The translations under genes were made by a program, and so were the position numbers. Below are positions 34,286 to 44,012 of a DNA stretch of 64,000 nucleotides, piece by piece. The notes beneath the pieces are model-generated. The model was not told the DNA's origin. It saw only the letters and a program-made list of their open reading frames with translations, and ran no database searches. Location: contig NZ_JABXKQ010000183.1 in NCBI RefSeq assembly GCF_017114945.1, positions 39,280-103,279 on the forward strand. Reading direction: 5' to 3'. This stretch comes from Nostoc sp. JL34 (GTDB lineage Bacteria > Cyanobacteriota > Cyanobacteriia > Cyanobacteriales > Nostocaceae). Positions within the stretch are counted from its first letter, which is position 1; each line of letters starts with the position of its first letter.

Positions 34286-37200
34286 ATGATTAAGCTTGGT
34301 TTATTGGTACAGTCCCAGAATAACTATTTGGGTATCGGAAAAGTTACCGAAATATCTGATGGTAATGCGAACGTTGAGTATTTCTGCTCTATAGGGCAAC
34401 GTCTTCAAAAAACTTTACCTTTAAATTCGCTCTCTCCGGTCAGGCTTGAACCCCAAGCTAGATGCTATATTAAGTCCCAAACTCAGGATAAATGGATAGT
34501 TGGCAGAGTTTTTATTTGGGATGAAGATACAGAAATGTATCAAATTGATTTACCAGATAAAAAAACTGCGATCGCTACTGAAGAAGACATTTACGTTCGT
34601 TGCAATTTACCCAACACTGACCCCATCGAAACTCTGGCGATGAAGGGTCACGAAACGCCCTACTTCCATGACAAAAGACTGGCTTTCGTGAAATCCTTGA
34701 TTCAGCAACGCGCTGTGAGTCGCGGGATGACGGGACTGATTTCGGCAAATATTAATCTTTATCCTCACCAAGTTGAAGTAGTCAGGCGGGTACTGGAAGA
34801 CCCAATTCAACGCTACTTGCTAGCAGACGAGGTGGGACTAGGTAAAACCATTGAAGCGGGTGCGATTCTGCGTCAATTCCTCCTTGATGAACCGAAAAGA
34901 AATGCGGTGGTATTAGTTCCGCAATATTTGCTCAAACAATGGCGGACTGAGTTAGAAAACAAGTTTTACATCTCCCATTTTGGCAAACGGGTAGCAGTAC
35001 TGGCGGTTGAAGATATTCATAAAATCAACCTGAAAGCAAAGATAGGCTGCTTAATTTTAGATGAAGCTCATCATATTGCGGCAATGGCGACCTCTAAGGA
35101 TGCAACAGTGCGTCAACGGTTTGAGACTTGCAAAGAACTTGCTCATAAAAGCGATCGCTTACTTTTATTATCTGCCACTCCGGTTCTCAATCACGAGCAA
35201 GATTTTCTGGCCATGTTGCACTTGCTCGACCCGACAACCTATAAACTGGGTGATTTAGCAGGTTTCCGCACCAAAGTTGAAAGCCGTCAGCAAATTGGTA
35301 AACTTCTCCTTTCTTTTAAAGAAGGTGCAGAACCTCTGGTTCTCAAAAGCAACTTGCAGCAATTGCGAAAGCTCTTGGCTGAGGATGAGTATTTACTGAA
35401 GCTAGCGGATGATTTAGAAAATTGTTTACAAGCAAATTCTCCTGAGCAAGAGCAAATCGTCCAAGCGATTCGCGTCCACGTCAGCGATATCTATCGACTA
35501 CACCGGCGAATGCTTCGCAACCGTCGCGCTGCGGTAGAAGATGTGATATTTGACCGCAACTTTACGCCGAAAGAAGAGTATGATTTAGACGAGCGATCGC
35601 TTGATATTCACGAACTCTTCAATCAATGGCGGAGTGTTGCTCCTAGTGAAAAGCAATATCAGCGAATTTTTCTACTGTTATTTCTCGCTGCTGGGACTTG
35701 GTTAGGGATTTTAGAGCAGGTAATTACCGCCCGGTTAACTGGTAAACCTCATGCTAAACTCATCCAGGAGTTTAAAGAAGATGATGTTCGCCTATTAACT
35801 ACAACCCCCAAATTCTCAGGAGAAGAAGAGATTCTGCAATCCTTACTAAAAATTGTTCGTCAACCTCAAGAGGACGGACAACGAACGGAAAATCTGAAAA
35901 CAGTGCTGCTGAATCAGCTAGGTACTTATTTCAAAATTCCCACAAACGTTCGGAAGAATCAAAAAGAATTCATCACGAGAATACAGCAGAGAATCAAGAG
36001 ACCAATTACTGGGGATATTCTGCCCAAATTTATTGTATTTACCAGTTTTGTGCAAACTTGTGGCGAAATTGTCCGTTATTTATCTGATACCTTTGGTGCA
36101 GAGACAATAGCCAGCCATCAATTTGGAGAATCACCAGACAAGGTTGAGGAAGGCTTAAATAGGTTTAAAGATAACCCAAACTGCTTTATTTTAGTATGCG
36201 ATCGCTCTGGAGAAGAAGGACGTAACCTCCAGTTTGCCGATTGGTTAATTCATTTTGATCTTCCTTGGTCGCCTAATCAATTAGAGCAGAGAATTGGTAG
36301 ACTTGACCGTATTGGCAGCAAAATTGGCATCCAATCTAGTGCCTTGATTGGCCCCTACTTGGAAGATAGCCCTCACAATGCTTGGTATAAAGTATTAAAA
36401 GATGGGTTTGGTATTTTCCAACAATCAATTGCCAGTCTCCAGTTTTATGTCGATGAGAAACTTGCAGAATTAGAAACAGTTTTGTTTCAATCAGGTGCGG
36501 CTGGATTGTTAGAGATAGTTTCGCCAATTCAAGAGCAAATTGAAGCGGAAATAGCCAAAATTAGCGAACAGAATGCTCTAGATGAAATTGACGCGAACGA
36601 TGAAATTGCTACTGAGTATTTTCAAGAGCTAGATAATTACGATGCTCGTCATCTAGAAATGAAACGAGCAATTGAAGGCTGGATTTGCGACGCACTGGGA
36701 TTCAGAGGACTGAATAACCCAGATTCATCAGAGATGCGACGTTATCAACCAACAACGCGGACATTGGTTCCGATAAATGATTTAAAAAACCGTTTTGCTG
36801 AGAGTTCTCTAGACCAATTTGGTACTTATAATCGCAGGGTAGCAAATCAGAATGCTGGTGTTAAACTCTTTCGAGTTGGGGAAGGATTTGTCGAAGCACT
36901 CTTGAACTATGTAAACTGGGATGACCGAGGTGAAGCCTTTGCAATGTGGCGCACTGATGCATCTTGGGACGCGAAAGAAGGGAAGGAATGGTTCGGTTTT
37001 CAATGCAATTATGTAGTCGAGGCAAACCTAAGAATTGCCAAACAAGTTTTACTAGATAACAAACTAGATAATTCTCAATTCAAAAACTTGCAGCGACGTG
37101 TTGATGCTTTATTTCCACCAATTATAGAAACTATCTATGTTGATGGTCGCAAAGAGCCAATCCGGGTTGTTGAGGATAAAGCGCTCTTAAGTATCCTGCA

Positions 37201-37597
37201 ACGTCCATATAAAGATAAAAACAATAATCAAGGACGAGATTACAATCTGGCAAAAGAGCGCTTAGGAATTATTGACGATTTTGTTGATCCTAGTAAATGG
37301 CAAAATTTTTGCTATGAAATGCGTAATACTTCTTCAGAATTACTTTCCAATCGTCCCGATTTTATTGAATTGTGCCAAAATTGTGCTAAGGTTGCCGAAA
37401 AGAAATTAGCCAATAGAGTAGAACAATTACGTCTACGTTTGAATCAGCAAAGTTGGGATAATGCATTGGCCGAAGAATTGAAGATAGAAACTGCTTTAAA
37501 TGCAGCCATTTTAGAGGGAATTCGTCAGCCGCTTCTGAGACTTGATTCTGTGGGTTTTCTTGTCGTATCGGGGCGATCGCTTGTGCAATTTGAGTGA
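34286..37597 (+). CDS. SNF2/RapA-type helicase, DpdE-like
   Basis: 1103 residues. Two small beta domains at the N-terminus (about 1-50 and 55-105) are followed by a SNF2 ATPase: LADEVGLGKTIEAG with Lys187, LILDEAHH (Asp259-Glu260), LLLLSATPVLN; then a helicase C lobe with VCDRSGEEGRNLQFADWLIH and QLEQRIGRLDRIG. A long C-terminal region (about 700-1103) of coiled-coil and unknown structure follows. The wording of the motifs is that of RapA-like SNF2 proteins such as DpdE of the 7-deazaguanine DNA-modification (Dpd) cluster. No other dpd gene is in the window, so the role could differ: RNA polymerase recycling, DNA repair or phage defence. Confidence 0.8.
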   Translation: MIKLGLLVQSQNNYLGIGKVTEISDGNANVEYFCSIGQRLQKTLPLNSLSPVRLEPQARCYIKSQTQDKWIVGRVFIWDEDTEMYQIDLPDKKTAIATEEDIYVRCNLPNTDPIETLAMKGHETPYFHDKRLAFVKSLIQQRAVSRGMTGLISANINLYPHQVEVVRRVLEDPIQRYLLADEVGLGKTIEAGAILRQFLLDEPKRNAVVLVPQYLLKQWRTELENKFYISHFGKRVAVLAVEDIHKINLKAKIGCLILDEAHHIAAMATSKDATVRQRFETCKELAHKSDRLLLLSATPVLNHEQDFLAMLHLLDPTTYKLGDLAGFRTKVESRQQIGKLLLSFKEGAEPLVLKSNLQQLRKLLAEDEYLLKLADDLENCLQANSPEQEQIVQAIRVHVSDIYRLHRRMLRNRRAAVEDVIFDRNFTPKEEYDLDERSLDIHELFNQWRSVAPSEKQYQRIFLLLFLAAGTWLGILEQVITARLTGKPHAKLIQEFKEDDVRLLTTTPKFSGEEEILQSLLKIVRQPQEDGQRTENLKTVLLNQLGTYFKIPTNVRKNQKEFITRIQQRIKRPITGDILPKFIVFTSFVQTCGEIVRYLSDTFGAETIASHQFGESPDKVEEGLNRFKDNPNCFILVCDRSGEEGRNLQFADWLIHFDLPWSPNQLEQRIGRLDRIGSKIGIQSSALIGPYLEDSPHNAWYKVLKDGFGIFQQSIASLQFYVDEKLAELETVLFQSGAAGLLEIVSPIQEQIEAEIAKISEQNALDEIDANDEIATEYFQELDNYDARHLEMKRAIEGWICDALGFRGLNNPDSSEMRRYQPTTRTLVPINDLKNRFAESSLDQFGTYNRRVANQNAGVKLFRVGEGFVEALLNYVNWDDRGEAFAMWRTDASWDAKEGKEWFGFQCNYVVEANLRIAKQVLLDNKLDNSQFKNLQRRVDALFPPIIETIYVDGRKEPIRVVEDKALLSILQRPYKDKNNNQGRDYNLAKERLGIIDDFVDPSKWQNFCYEMRNTSSELLSNRPDFIELCQNCAKVAEKKLANRVEQLRLRLNQQSWDNALAEELKIETALNAAILEGIRQPLLRLDSVGFLVVSGRSLVQFE

Positions 37598-37632
37598 TAC
37601 TATGTGCGGTTAAATAGCCTTAGTAATATACT

Positions 37633-37668
37633 AACCCCGCCTACAAATATCAGTTAGGTGGGTTTTTT
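37633..37668 (+). terminator. Rho-independent terminator
   Basis: AACCCCGCCTA pairs with TAGGTGGGTT around an 11-base loop, followed by TTTTT. It lies 36 bases after the helicase stop codon. Confidence 0.75.
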
Positions 37669-37952
37669 ATGATCATATTCTCGTTCCCATACTCAGTATT
37701 AGGTCTGTATTTTAGGAAGCTCTACCTCCCAGAATCAAGTCAAAATATTCAGCTTATACAGTTATTGAAAACCAAACAAACGATGAACTTCTTTCTAAAA
37801 ATAAATTGCGATCGCAGAAAATTGTCATATATTTGTGCTTGATTTAGGTGCAACTCGATCCAAATTCCCTATATAAAACCTATCTCAAACAAGCAATTCA
37901 TAGGGCAGCATAGCCGTGCTACCCTACTGTGAGAAAAAATCTGGCTTGAATT
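37669..37952. other. Intergenic region between convergent genes
   Basis: About 280 bases after the helicase terminator. It includes a HIP1-related GCGATCGC at about 37808 and a CATAGGGCAGCATAGCCGTG-type stretch before the SulP stop codon. Nothing coding was seen. Confidence 0.4.
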
Positions 37953-39476
37953 CTACAGAGTAAATGGGTTGCGATTACGATCTATCAGACGATCCCATTG
38001 CATAGTTAAAGTGCTTCCCATTTTTTCCTGTTGTTTTGCCCACACCGATAGTAGGTCTAGGCAAGAGTGATCTATATAAGCCAAGTCTTGCATATAAACA
38101 TGCAATTCACTTCCTGGAGGCACAAGGTCTAAAATGTTCGCCAATTTTGGTAGCCTCACAAATGTTGCCGCACCTTGTAAATAAATGTCTATTCGCTGAT
38201 TGTTTTCGTGCTTAATAATTTGGATATTCAGCACGGACATTTTGTGAATTAGTAACATTCCTGTCAAAAGAATACCAATTAAAACACCTGTGATTAAGTC
38301 AGTAAAAACAATCCCTATTAAAGTGGCAAAAAATATCACCAGAGGAAAACGTCCATACTTCTTTAACTGGCGAATATGTTCTACTTCGATTAGTTTGTAA
38401 CCAGTAACAACTAGAATTGCTGCCAGACTAGAGATGGGAATTATTTTGAGCAAGGTTGGGGCTGCAATTACTAAAATTAACAGCCATAGACCATGAAGCA
38501 TCGTCGATAATCTAGTTTTAGCCCCAGCTTCTACGTTTACAGAACTGCGGGCAATCACTCCCGTCATGGGCAAAGCACCCAAGAAGCCACATATAATGTT
38601 GCCAATTCCTTGCGCCGTTAATTCGCGATCAAAATCGGTTCTTGGGCCAGTATGTAGTCGATCTACTGCTACCGCTGAAAGCAAACTTTCTGTACTAGCA
38701 ATGAATGCAATCACGATCGCATCCAGCAAAATTGATGCCTGAATTAAGCGTGGTAAGCTGGCAGGTGTTGGTAATTGAATTGCTTGTGCCAGATTTGCAG
38801 GTACATCAACATACTGAATCGGTAATCGATACACTGTAGCAATGACGGTGGCAATTACAACGCCGATAAGCGCACCAGGGATCAACTTTAAACTCCTGGG
38901 TTTAAATTTTTCCCATAGCAGAAGACTGATAATAGTTGTTACACCTATTAATGCTGCAACGTGATGAACGCTACCATCAATAGGGAAGAAAGCTTTGTAA
39001 ATGGTGCTGGGAATAGAAATTAGATTCTCAATGCCGTGTATACGCGGTTGATCGTCTAACATGACATGAAATTGGGAAGCGAGGATTAATATCCCAATAC
39101 CTGCAAGCATTCCATAGATAACAGCTGGTGACATGGCGCGAAACAGCTGGCCAAGTTTAAATATACCTGCGAGTAATTGGATTAAACCCGCTAGCAGCAG
39201 AATTGGCCCAACCATTTCAATGCCATATTCTTTAACTATTTCTGCAACAATCACCGCAAGCCCAGCAGCTGGGCCACTGACTAACAAAGGAGAACCGGAA
39301 ACAGCACCAACAATAATTCCGCCTACTATTCCTGTAACTAAGCCGCGAGATGGTGGAAGTCCCGAAGCGATCGCAATACCCATGCAAAGAGGGAGGGCGA
39401 CAAGAAATACCACAAATGATGCTGGCACTTCACTAGTAAATGAGGATTTGTCTATGATTGCTTTCAAATTTCTCAT
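37953..39476 (-). CDS. SulP-family anion transporter with STAS domain
   Basis: 507 residues. The ATG at 39476 is chosen because GGAGGAGAA lies just upstream of it; an ATG at 39491 overlaps that ribosome site. SulP marks: FVVFLVALPLCMGIAIASG and GLPPSRGLVTGIVGG near the N-terminus, SGPAAGLAVIVAEIV, about 12-14 membrane segments, and a C-terminal STAS domain (about 415-507, YLQGAATFVRLPKLANILDL). SulP proteins move sulfate, bicarbonate or other anions, often with sodium; bicarbonate uptake is possible in a cyanobacterium, but the substrate is unproven. Confidence 0.9.
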   Translation of the reverse strand: MRNLKAIIDKSSFTSEVPASFVVFLVALPLCMGIAIASGLPPSRGLVTGIVGGIIVGAVSGSPLLVSGPAAGLAVIVAEIVKEYGIEMVGPILLLAGLIQLLAGIFKLGQLFRAMSPAVIYGMLAGIGILILASQFHVMLDDQPRIHGIENLISIPSTIYKAFFPIDGSVHHVAALIGVTTIISLLLWEKFKPRSLKLIPGALIGVVIATVIATVYRLPIQYVDVPANLAQAIQLPTPASLPRLIQASILLDAIVIAFIASTESLLSAVAVDRLHTGPRTDFDRELTAQGIGNIICGFLGALPMTGVIARSSVNVEAGAKTRLSTMLHGLWLLILVIAAPTLLKIIPISSLAAILVVTGYKLIEVEHIRQLKKYGRFPLVIFFATLIGIVFTDLITGVLIGILLTGMLLIHKMSVLNIQIIKHENNQRIDIYLQGAATFVRLPKLANILDLVPPGSELHVYMQDLAYIDHSCLDLLSVWAKQQEKMGSTLTMQWDRLIDRNRNPFTL

Positions 39477-39528
39477 TTGCTTCTCCTCCAATGAAAAGTT
39501 TTTAATTTTTGGCTGGCAAACTGAACCA

Positions 39529-39562
39529 TTACAATGCAGCGGATACTAGGTTTGCATTGTAA
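39529..39562. promoter_or_regulatory. Perfect inverted repeat upstream of the SulP gene (operator candidate)
   Basis: TTACAATGCA (39529-39538) and TGCATTGTAA (39553-39562), 10 perfect pairs around 14 bases, end 53 bases before the SulP start. The spacing fits a dimeric regulator site. No regulator gene is adjacent. Confidence 0.5.
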
Positions 39563-39945
39563 CTGTTCTAACATATTTACTGAGTTATAATTACAGCATG
39601 ATTGTACTGATATATTCAGCCCTCAAATAGCAAGCACGAAATCATTAAGTTAAATTTACTTACAACTATAGCTACTATTTACATTTCTTAATGTTTACAA
39701 ACCTATGATAACAATATGGTTATCTGATTGATATTACATAACTTTTTTATTAGATTCGTAGTAACTTATTAATTTAAATTGAACAATGACTTATAGTTAC
39801 TCGGAAAAAGGTATAATATATCCCCCTATAGCTTGATTTTATCTTAGGGTTCTTAACCCCCAACTGCTACCTATCCCAAAAAATCAGTTTTCCAAGGTAT
39901 TGATTATCATTCTCTAGATTTTGAGAACTTATTTTTGAAAGTCTC
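39563..39945. other. A+T-rich intergenic region
   Basis: About 380 bases separating the SulP gene from the upstream transporter on the same strand. It is rich in A/T runs and has no gene. No terminator could be identified with confidence. Confidence 0.4.
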
Positions 39946-41436
39946 TTAGCGCTTGATAGGATTCATCCAAGCTTCTAATCGGCTAAATGCTTGAGAAGAA
40001 AGTAACGTCAAACATAAATAAACCACCGCTATACCTGCATAAATCTCAAAGGCGCGATAGTTGTCAGCAACAATTAACTGTCCTTTACGTAGTAATTCTT
40101 CAAACCCAATCACAGAAACTAAGCTAGTATCTTTCAATAAACTGATAAATTCATTACCCAAAGGTGGAATCATCCGCCGGAAAGCTTGGGGAAAAACTAC
40201 ATAACTCATGGTTTGCACAGAACTTAAACCTAATGATTGTGCAGCTTCAGATTGTCCTGGTTCAATTGATTGAATCCCCGCACGAACAACTTCTGCAATG
40301 TATGCAGCGCTATTTAAACTTAAAGCAATTACCCCAGCTACCAAGCGATCAAAAGTAAATGTAAAACCAAGTTCTTGCGAAATTGCTGGTAATCCAAAGT
40401 AAATCATATAAATTTGTACCAGCAAAGGCGTTCCCCGAAAAAAATCTACATACGCCCTCGCCAACCAACGCACAGGTGCAATATGAGAAAGGCGGACAAT
40501 ACCAATCAGTGAACCGCCAATTAAACCAAAGACTACAGAAAGGATCGTCAATTGCAACGTTACTAATGCACCTTGCAATAAACTTGGAAAAGCCTGCAAA
40601 ATCACGCTAATTGAAGTAAATATTTTAGGTGCATTAGTGTTAGTTTGATTCTCAAATGGTGATTTAGCTGGTAGTGATGGCGCTTGGGCTTTAAACCATT
40701 TTTGGTAAATTTGGGAATAAGTGCCATTTTTTAACACTCCATCCAAACCATTATTTATTAATACCAAATTAGGCGAATTTTTAGCCGTAGCAATGCCGTA
40801 AAACTCCTCTGTCAGCAATTGCTGTACTACTTTAATTCCCTGAAGATTGCCTGTATTAATAGCATATAAAGTAACAGGTGCATCATTAATTACCGCATCC
40901 ACATTACCATTGAGCAATTCTTGCAAGGCTAATGGTGCTGAATCAAAGCTGCGAATTTGTACCCCAGGAATACTCTTAGCCTTTGCAGCCCCAGTTGTAC
41001 CAATTTGTACCGCAATTTTTTTATTTTTGAGACTGTCAAAACCAGTAATATCTTGATTGTCTGCGCGAATTGCGATCGCTAATCCAGCCTTAAAATAAGG
41101 ACGGGAAAAAGAAATAGTCTTTGCCCTCTCCTCTGTAATTGTGATCGAACTAATGGCCACATCTACCGTTTTGGCTTGTAAAGCAGGGATAATGCCATCA
41201 AAAGGCAGACTTTGAAAATTCACTTTAAAGTTAGCAGCAATAGCTACTGCATTCATCAAATCAATTGAAAAACCCTGCAACTCACCACCTTGTTTTTGAA
41301 ACTCAAAAGGTGGAAATGCCGGTTCTGTAGCAACCCGCAGAGTTTTCCCCGCGCTAGGGTTCACAGCACAGCCAGCCAGTAACAAACAGCTAAAACCGAC
41401 AACCATGCACCAGCGTACAAAACCAAATTTAACCAT
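39946..41436 (-). CDS. Amino-acid ABC transporter: fused binding protein and permease
   Basis: 496 residues. A lipoprotein signal (FSCLLLAGC) is followed by a type-3 solute-binding domain (about 30-250: LRVATEPAFPPFEFQKQGGE, DVAISSITITEERAKTISFS) and then a HisM/GlnP-type permease (about 280-490) with five or so helices and the EAA loop (GIQSIEPGQSEAAQSLGLS). The fused design is that of BgtB of Synechocystis and Anabaena (basic amino acids and glutamine). The ATPase gene starts 79 bases away on the other strand, so the two are divergently controlled. Confidence 0.9.
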   Translation of the reverse strand: MVKFGFVRWCMVVGFSCLLLAGCAVNPSAGKTLRVATEPAFPPFEFQKQGGELQGFSIDLMNAVAIAANFKVNFQSLPFDGIIPALQAKTVDVAISSITITEERAKTISFSRPYFKAGLAIAIRADNQDITGFDSLKNKKIAVQIGTTGAAKAKSIPGVQIRSFDSAPLALQELLNGNVDAVINDAPVTLYAINTGNLQGIKVVQQLLTEEFYGIATAKNSPNLVLINNGLDGVLKNGTYSQIYQKWFKAQAPSLPAKSPFENQTNTNAPKIFTSISVILQAFPSLLQGALVTLQLTILSVVFGLIGGSLIGIVRLSHIAPVRWLARAYVDFFRGTPLLVQIYMIYFGLPAISQELGFTFTFDRLVAGVIALSLNSAAYIAEVVRAGIQSIEPGQSEAAQSLGLSSVQTMSYVVFPQAFRRMIPPLGNEFISLLKDTSLVSVIGFEELLRKGQLIVADNYRAFEIYAGIAVVYLCLTLLSSQAFSRLEAWMNPIKR

Positions 41437-41515
41437 ATTATTTTCTTTCCCCTCTGCGCTCTCTGCGGTTCGTTAAAAACCTTACAATCAACTGTAGAGC
41501 AGCTTGACATAAGTA

Positions 41516-42277
41516 ATGAACAATACCATCCCCGCCATTATTTTTGACAATATCGAAAAAAACTTTGGTTCCCTGAAAGTTCTCAAAGGAATCACCGGCG
41601 AAATCAACCGGGGAGAAGTCATTGCAATTATCGGTTCCTCCGGCTGTGGTAAAAGTACCCTACTACGCTGCTTTAATCGCCTAGAAACCATTGACAAAGG
41701 GCGTTTAATCATCAACGGGATCAACTTATCCCGACCCACTGTCAACTATAGCCAACTGCGGCAACTCCGAACACAAGTAGGCATGGTTTTTCAACAGTTC
41801 AACCTGTTTCCCCATCTCAGTGTCCTGGAAAATATGACACTCGCCCCTCGTAAAGTCTTGGGTAAAACACCAAAAGAAAGCGCCCAACTAGCGAGATTAT
41901 ATTTAGAAAAAGTTGGCTTATCTGACAAAGCTTCTGCTTATCCCGAACAACTTTCTGGCGGACAAAAGCAACGAGTCGCGATCGCCCGTAGCTTATGTAT
42001 GAATCCCCAAATTATGCTATTTGACGAACCAACCAGCGCCCTAGATCCTGAACTCGTTGGCGAAGTTCTGCAAGTGATGCAACAATTAGCCGCAGAAGGG
42101 ATGACAATGGTGGTTGTCACCCATGAAATGCAATTTGCAAAAGAAGTAGCCCATCAAGTGATATTTTTAGACCAAGGTATTGTGACAGAACAAGGCCCAG
42201 CCTATGAAGTGCTGACCAATCCCCAAAGCGATCGCTTACGTATTTTCCTCAGTCGCCTTAAAATAATTCGTAATTAA
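41516..42277 (+). CDS. Amino-acid ABC transporter ATPase (GlnQ/BgtA type)
   Basis: 253 residues, a complete ABC ATPase: Walker A GSSGCGKST (40-48), Q-loop (MVFQQFNLFPHLSVLENM), signature LSGGQKQRVAIARSL, Walker B IMLFDEPTSALDPE and His switch VVVTHEM. The polar-amino-acid subfamily is indicated by the first and last motifs. It very likely powers the fused permease encoded divergently 79 bases away. Confidence 0.93.
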   Translation: MNNTIPAIIFDNIEKNFGSLKVLKGITGEINRGEVIAIIGSSGCGKSTLLRCFNRLETIDKGRLIINGINLSRPTVNYSQLRQLRTQVGMVFQQFNLFPHLSVLENMTLAPRKVLGKTPKESAQLARLYLEKVGLSDKASAYPEQLSGGQKQRVAIARSLCMNPQIMLFDEPTSALDPELVGEVLQVMQQLAAEGMTMVVVTHEMQFAKEVAHQVIFLDQGIVTEQGPAYEVLTNPQSDRLRIFLSRLKIIRN

Positions 42278-42316
42278 AGACTTCCTTCAAACTCCTCACT
42301 CACTACTCAGCACTAC

Positions 42317-42523
42317 TTAAAGGTACTCACGCAAGAAATCAAAGGGATCATCTTCCCAACAAGGTTCAGGTATCAGCCAAAATAAACTACCACTGATGTC
42401 GGCTTCAATTTCATCACCATCGTCTCTATCAAATAGTTCTATCAAAGCTGTCCAGTCACGTTCTCTCAGAGACGTTAACGATGAGGCATATACCTGGAGA
42501 TTATTTGAGTAATTCACGCGCAA
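42317..42523 (-). CDS. Small acidic hypothetical protein
   Basis: Up to 68 residues from a TTG; a GTG at 42517 is an alternative. It is very acidic in the middle (ELFDRDDGDEIEADISGSLF) and ends WLIPEPCWEDDPFDFLREYL. Composition is protein-like and the spacing to flanking genes is free of other features. No family was recognised, so this is a moderate call only. Confidence 0.45.
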   Translation of the reverse strand: MRVNYSNNLQVYASSLTSLRERDWTALIELFDRDDGDEIEADISGSLFWLIPEPCWEDDPFDFLREYL

Positions 42524-42700
42524 AGTTGTGCTTGACAGCCGTAAAAAGTTAGTATAAAAACTTGTAAATAATCAGATTTTAGCTTTGACAACCGCAGTTA
42601 AATAGTTATTTTGATACTATTAAATATGGACTCATCTCATAAGTGTCTCACAATTTAAATAGGACTGCTATAGTATTTATTACATAATTACAAGCTGAAT

Positions 42701-43381
42701 TTACTCAGACTGGAAAAATCCTTCCGGCTGAGATTCGACTAATTCCACGTCAAAGACTTCCGCAAAATATTGCGCTATGTAAAAACGCACTTCTTGGCAG
42801 GTGATACCTGGAATCCATTCGGCTAAACTGCCTACAGGTTTATCAGAAATACCGCAGGGTACAATGCGCTCAAAGCCTGTCATATCTGGACAAACATTTA
42901 ATGCAAAACCGTGCATGGTAATCCAACGGCTGACTTTAATCCCAATAGCCGCAACTTTGCGCCCTTGTAACCAAACGCCAGTAAAAGCTGGTATTCTTTC
43001 TCCCTGCAACCCATAAACTGCCAATACGCGAATTATTACTTCCTCAAGTTGCCGTAAGTACCAATGGAGGTCTTTACGATAACGTTGTAGATTTAAAATT
43101 GGATATCCCACCAGTTGACCGGGACAATGGTAAGTAACCTCACCGCCTCGTTCCACTCGATGCACATCATACTGACCTTTGTCAATCTCAAATTTGATGA
43201 AATCTGAGTTCGATCCTTGCCCCAGAGTGTAGACAGGAGGATGTTCTAGCAAAATTAACACGTCATCTAGACTGGGGTCATGGATGCGCTCAGTGAGGAG
43301 CGATCGCTGCCATCCATGAGCCTCTAAGTAAGGTATTAATTCTTGGTTATACAACAAACAACGGTTTTTGTGTGGTTTCAT
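42701..43381 (-). CDS. lipB: Octanoyltransferase LipB
   Basis: 226 residues from the ATG at 43381 (MKPHKNRCLLYNQ); an ATG at 43432 would add 17 hydrophobic residues not found in the family. Motifs: RGGEVTYHCPGQLVGYPILN, KVAAIGIKVSRWITMHGFAL (catalytic Lys) and IVPCGISDKPVGSL (catalytic Cys). It moves the octanoyl group from acyl carrier protein to lipoate-dependent enzyme domains such as pyruvate dehydrogenase E2 and glycine cleavage H protein. It stands alone here. Confidence 0.93.
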   Translation of the reverse strand: MKPHKNRCLLYNQELIPYLEAHGWQRSLLTERIHDPSLDDVLILLEHPPVYTLGQGSNSDFIKFEIDKGQYDVHRVERGGEVTYHCPGQLVGYPILNLQRYRKDLHWYLRQLEEVIIRVLAVYGLQGERIPAFTGVWLQGRKVAAIGIKVSRWITMHGFALNVCPDMTGFERIVPCGISDKPVGSLAEWIPGITCQEVRFYIAQYFAEVFDVELVESQPEGFFQSE

Positions 43382-43596
43382 ACTACAGATAATGCCAAAA
43401 ATCAACTGTATTAAGGACGAAATATATTTCAAGTTAGAGGATTGGAGTCAATAAATGTTAAGCTTTACAAAGGATTTTAAAGGAAAGTCAAGGGAACCTG
43501 CATTAGAAAATACAAAGTGCTAGGTTGAATATTAACCTCAATAGGTTTTAGGAGGAATTCTCTGCAATAAGCATCATGCCAAGACGATAAAGACGA

Positions 43597-43833
43597 ATGC
43601 ATTGGCTGATGACTCTTATAACATTGCTTGCATCTCAAACAGAATCAAACTTCCAGCAAGACTTGTATTATTGAACACTAGAAAGCAAACTTCAACCGAA
43701 CACAGAAGGAGCAACTATCAACAGTTCTGTAAACCTTGCTTTAGATAAGAAGGTAGTCACGGCAGCTACCATTCAGATTGCCTTACCCAAGAATTTTAAG
43801 TGGATATCCAATTGGATACCAGCGCAGAGATGA
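43597..43833 (+). pseudogene. Possible small gene with internal TGA
   Basis: From ATG 43597 the frame encodes MHWLMTLITLLASQTESNFQ, QDLYY and then TGA (43672-43674). The same frame continues for 52 codons with protein-like sequence (TLESKLQPNTEGATINSSVN, ... QIALPKNFKWISNWIPAQR) to TGA at 43831. A TGG-to-TGA change would explain the stop. The family is unknown. It lies in the long leader region of lrtA and may be coincidental. Confidence 0.35.
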
Positions 43834-44012
43834 GGAGGTAAACAAGGTTATACTTGAGAAAAACTCAGATGTAGTAAGCTTAGAGATAGCTTACTAGCAG
43901 TACATACAATATAGTTCACAATTTGTTTTGGCGGGAGTAATAGACCTTACCGCAACTTCTTTTCATACAAAGCAAATTCACACATCCAAATATTTCAGCG
44001 GGAGAGTATTAC
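43834..44012 (+). promoter_or_regulatory. Upstream region of lrtA
   Basis: It holds GGAGAG six bases before the lrtA ATG as ribosome site, within a 580-base gap since lipB. In cyanobacteria lrtA mRNA has a long leader that affects light-dependent stability (established for Synechococcus). The boundaries of such a leader cannot be drawn here. Confidence 0.4.
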
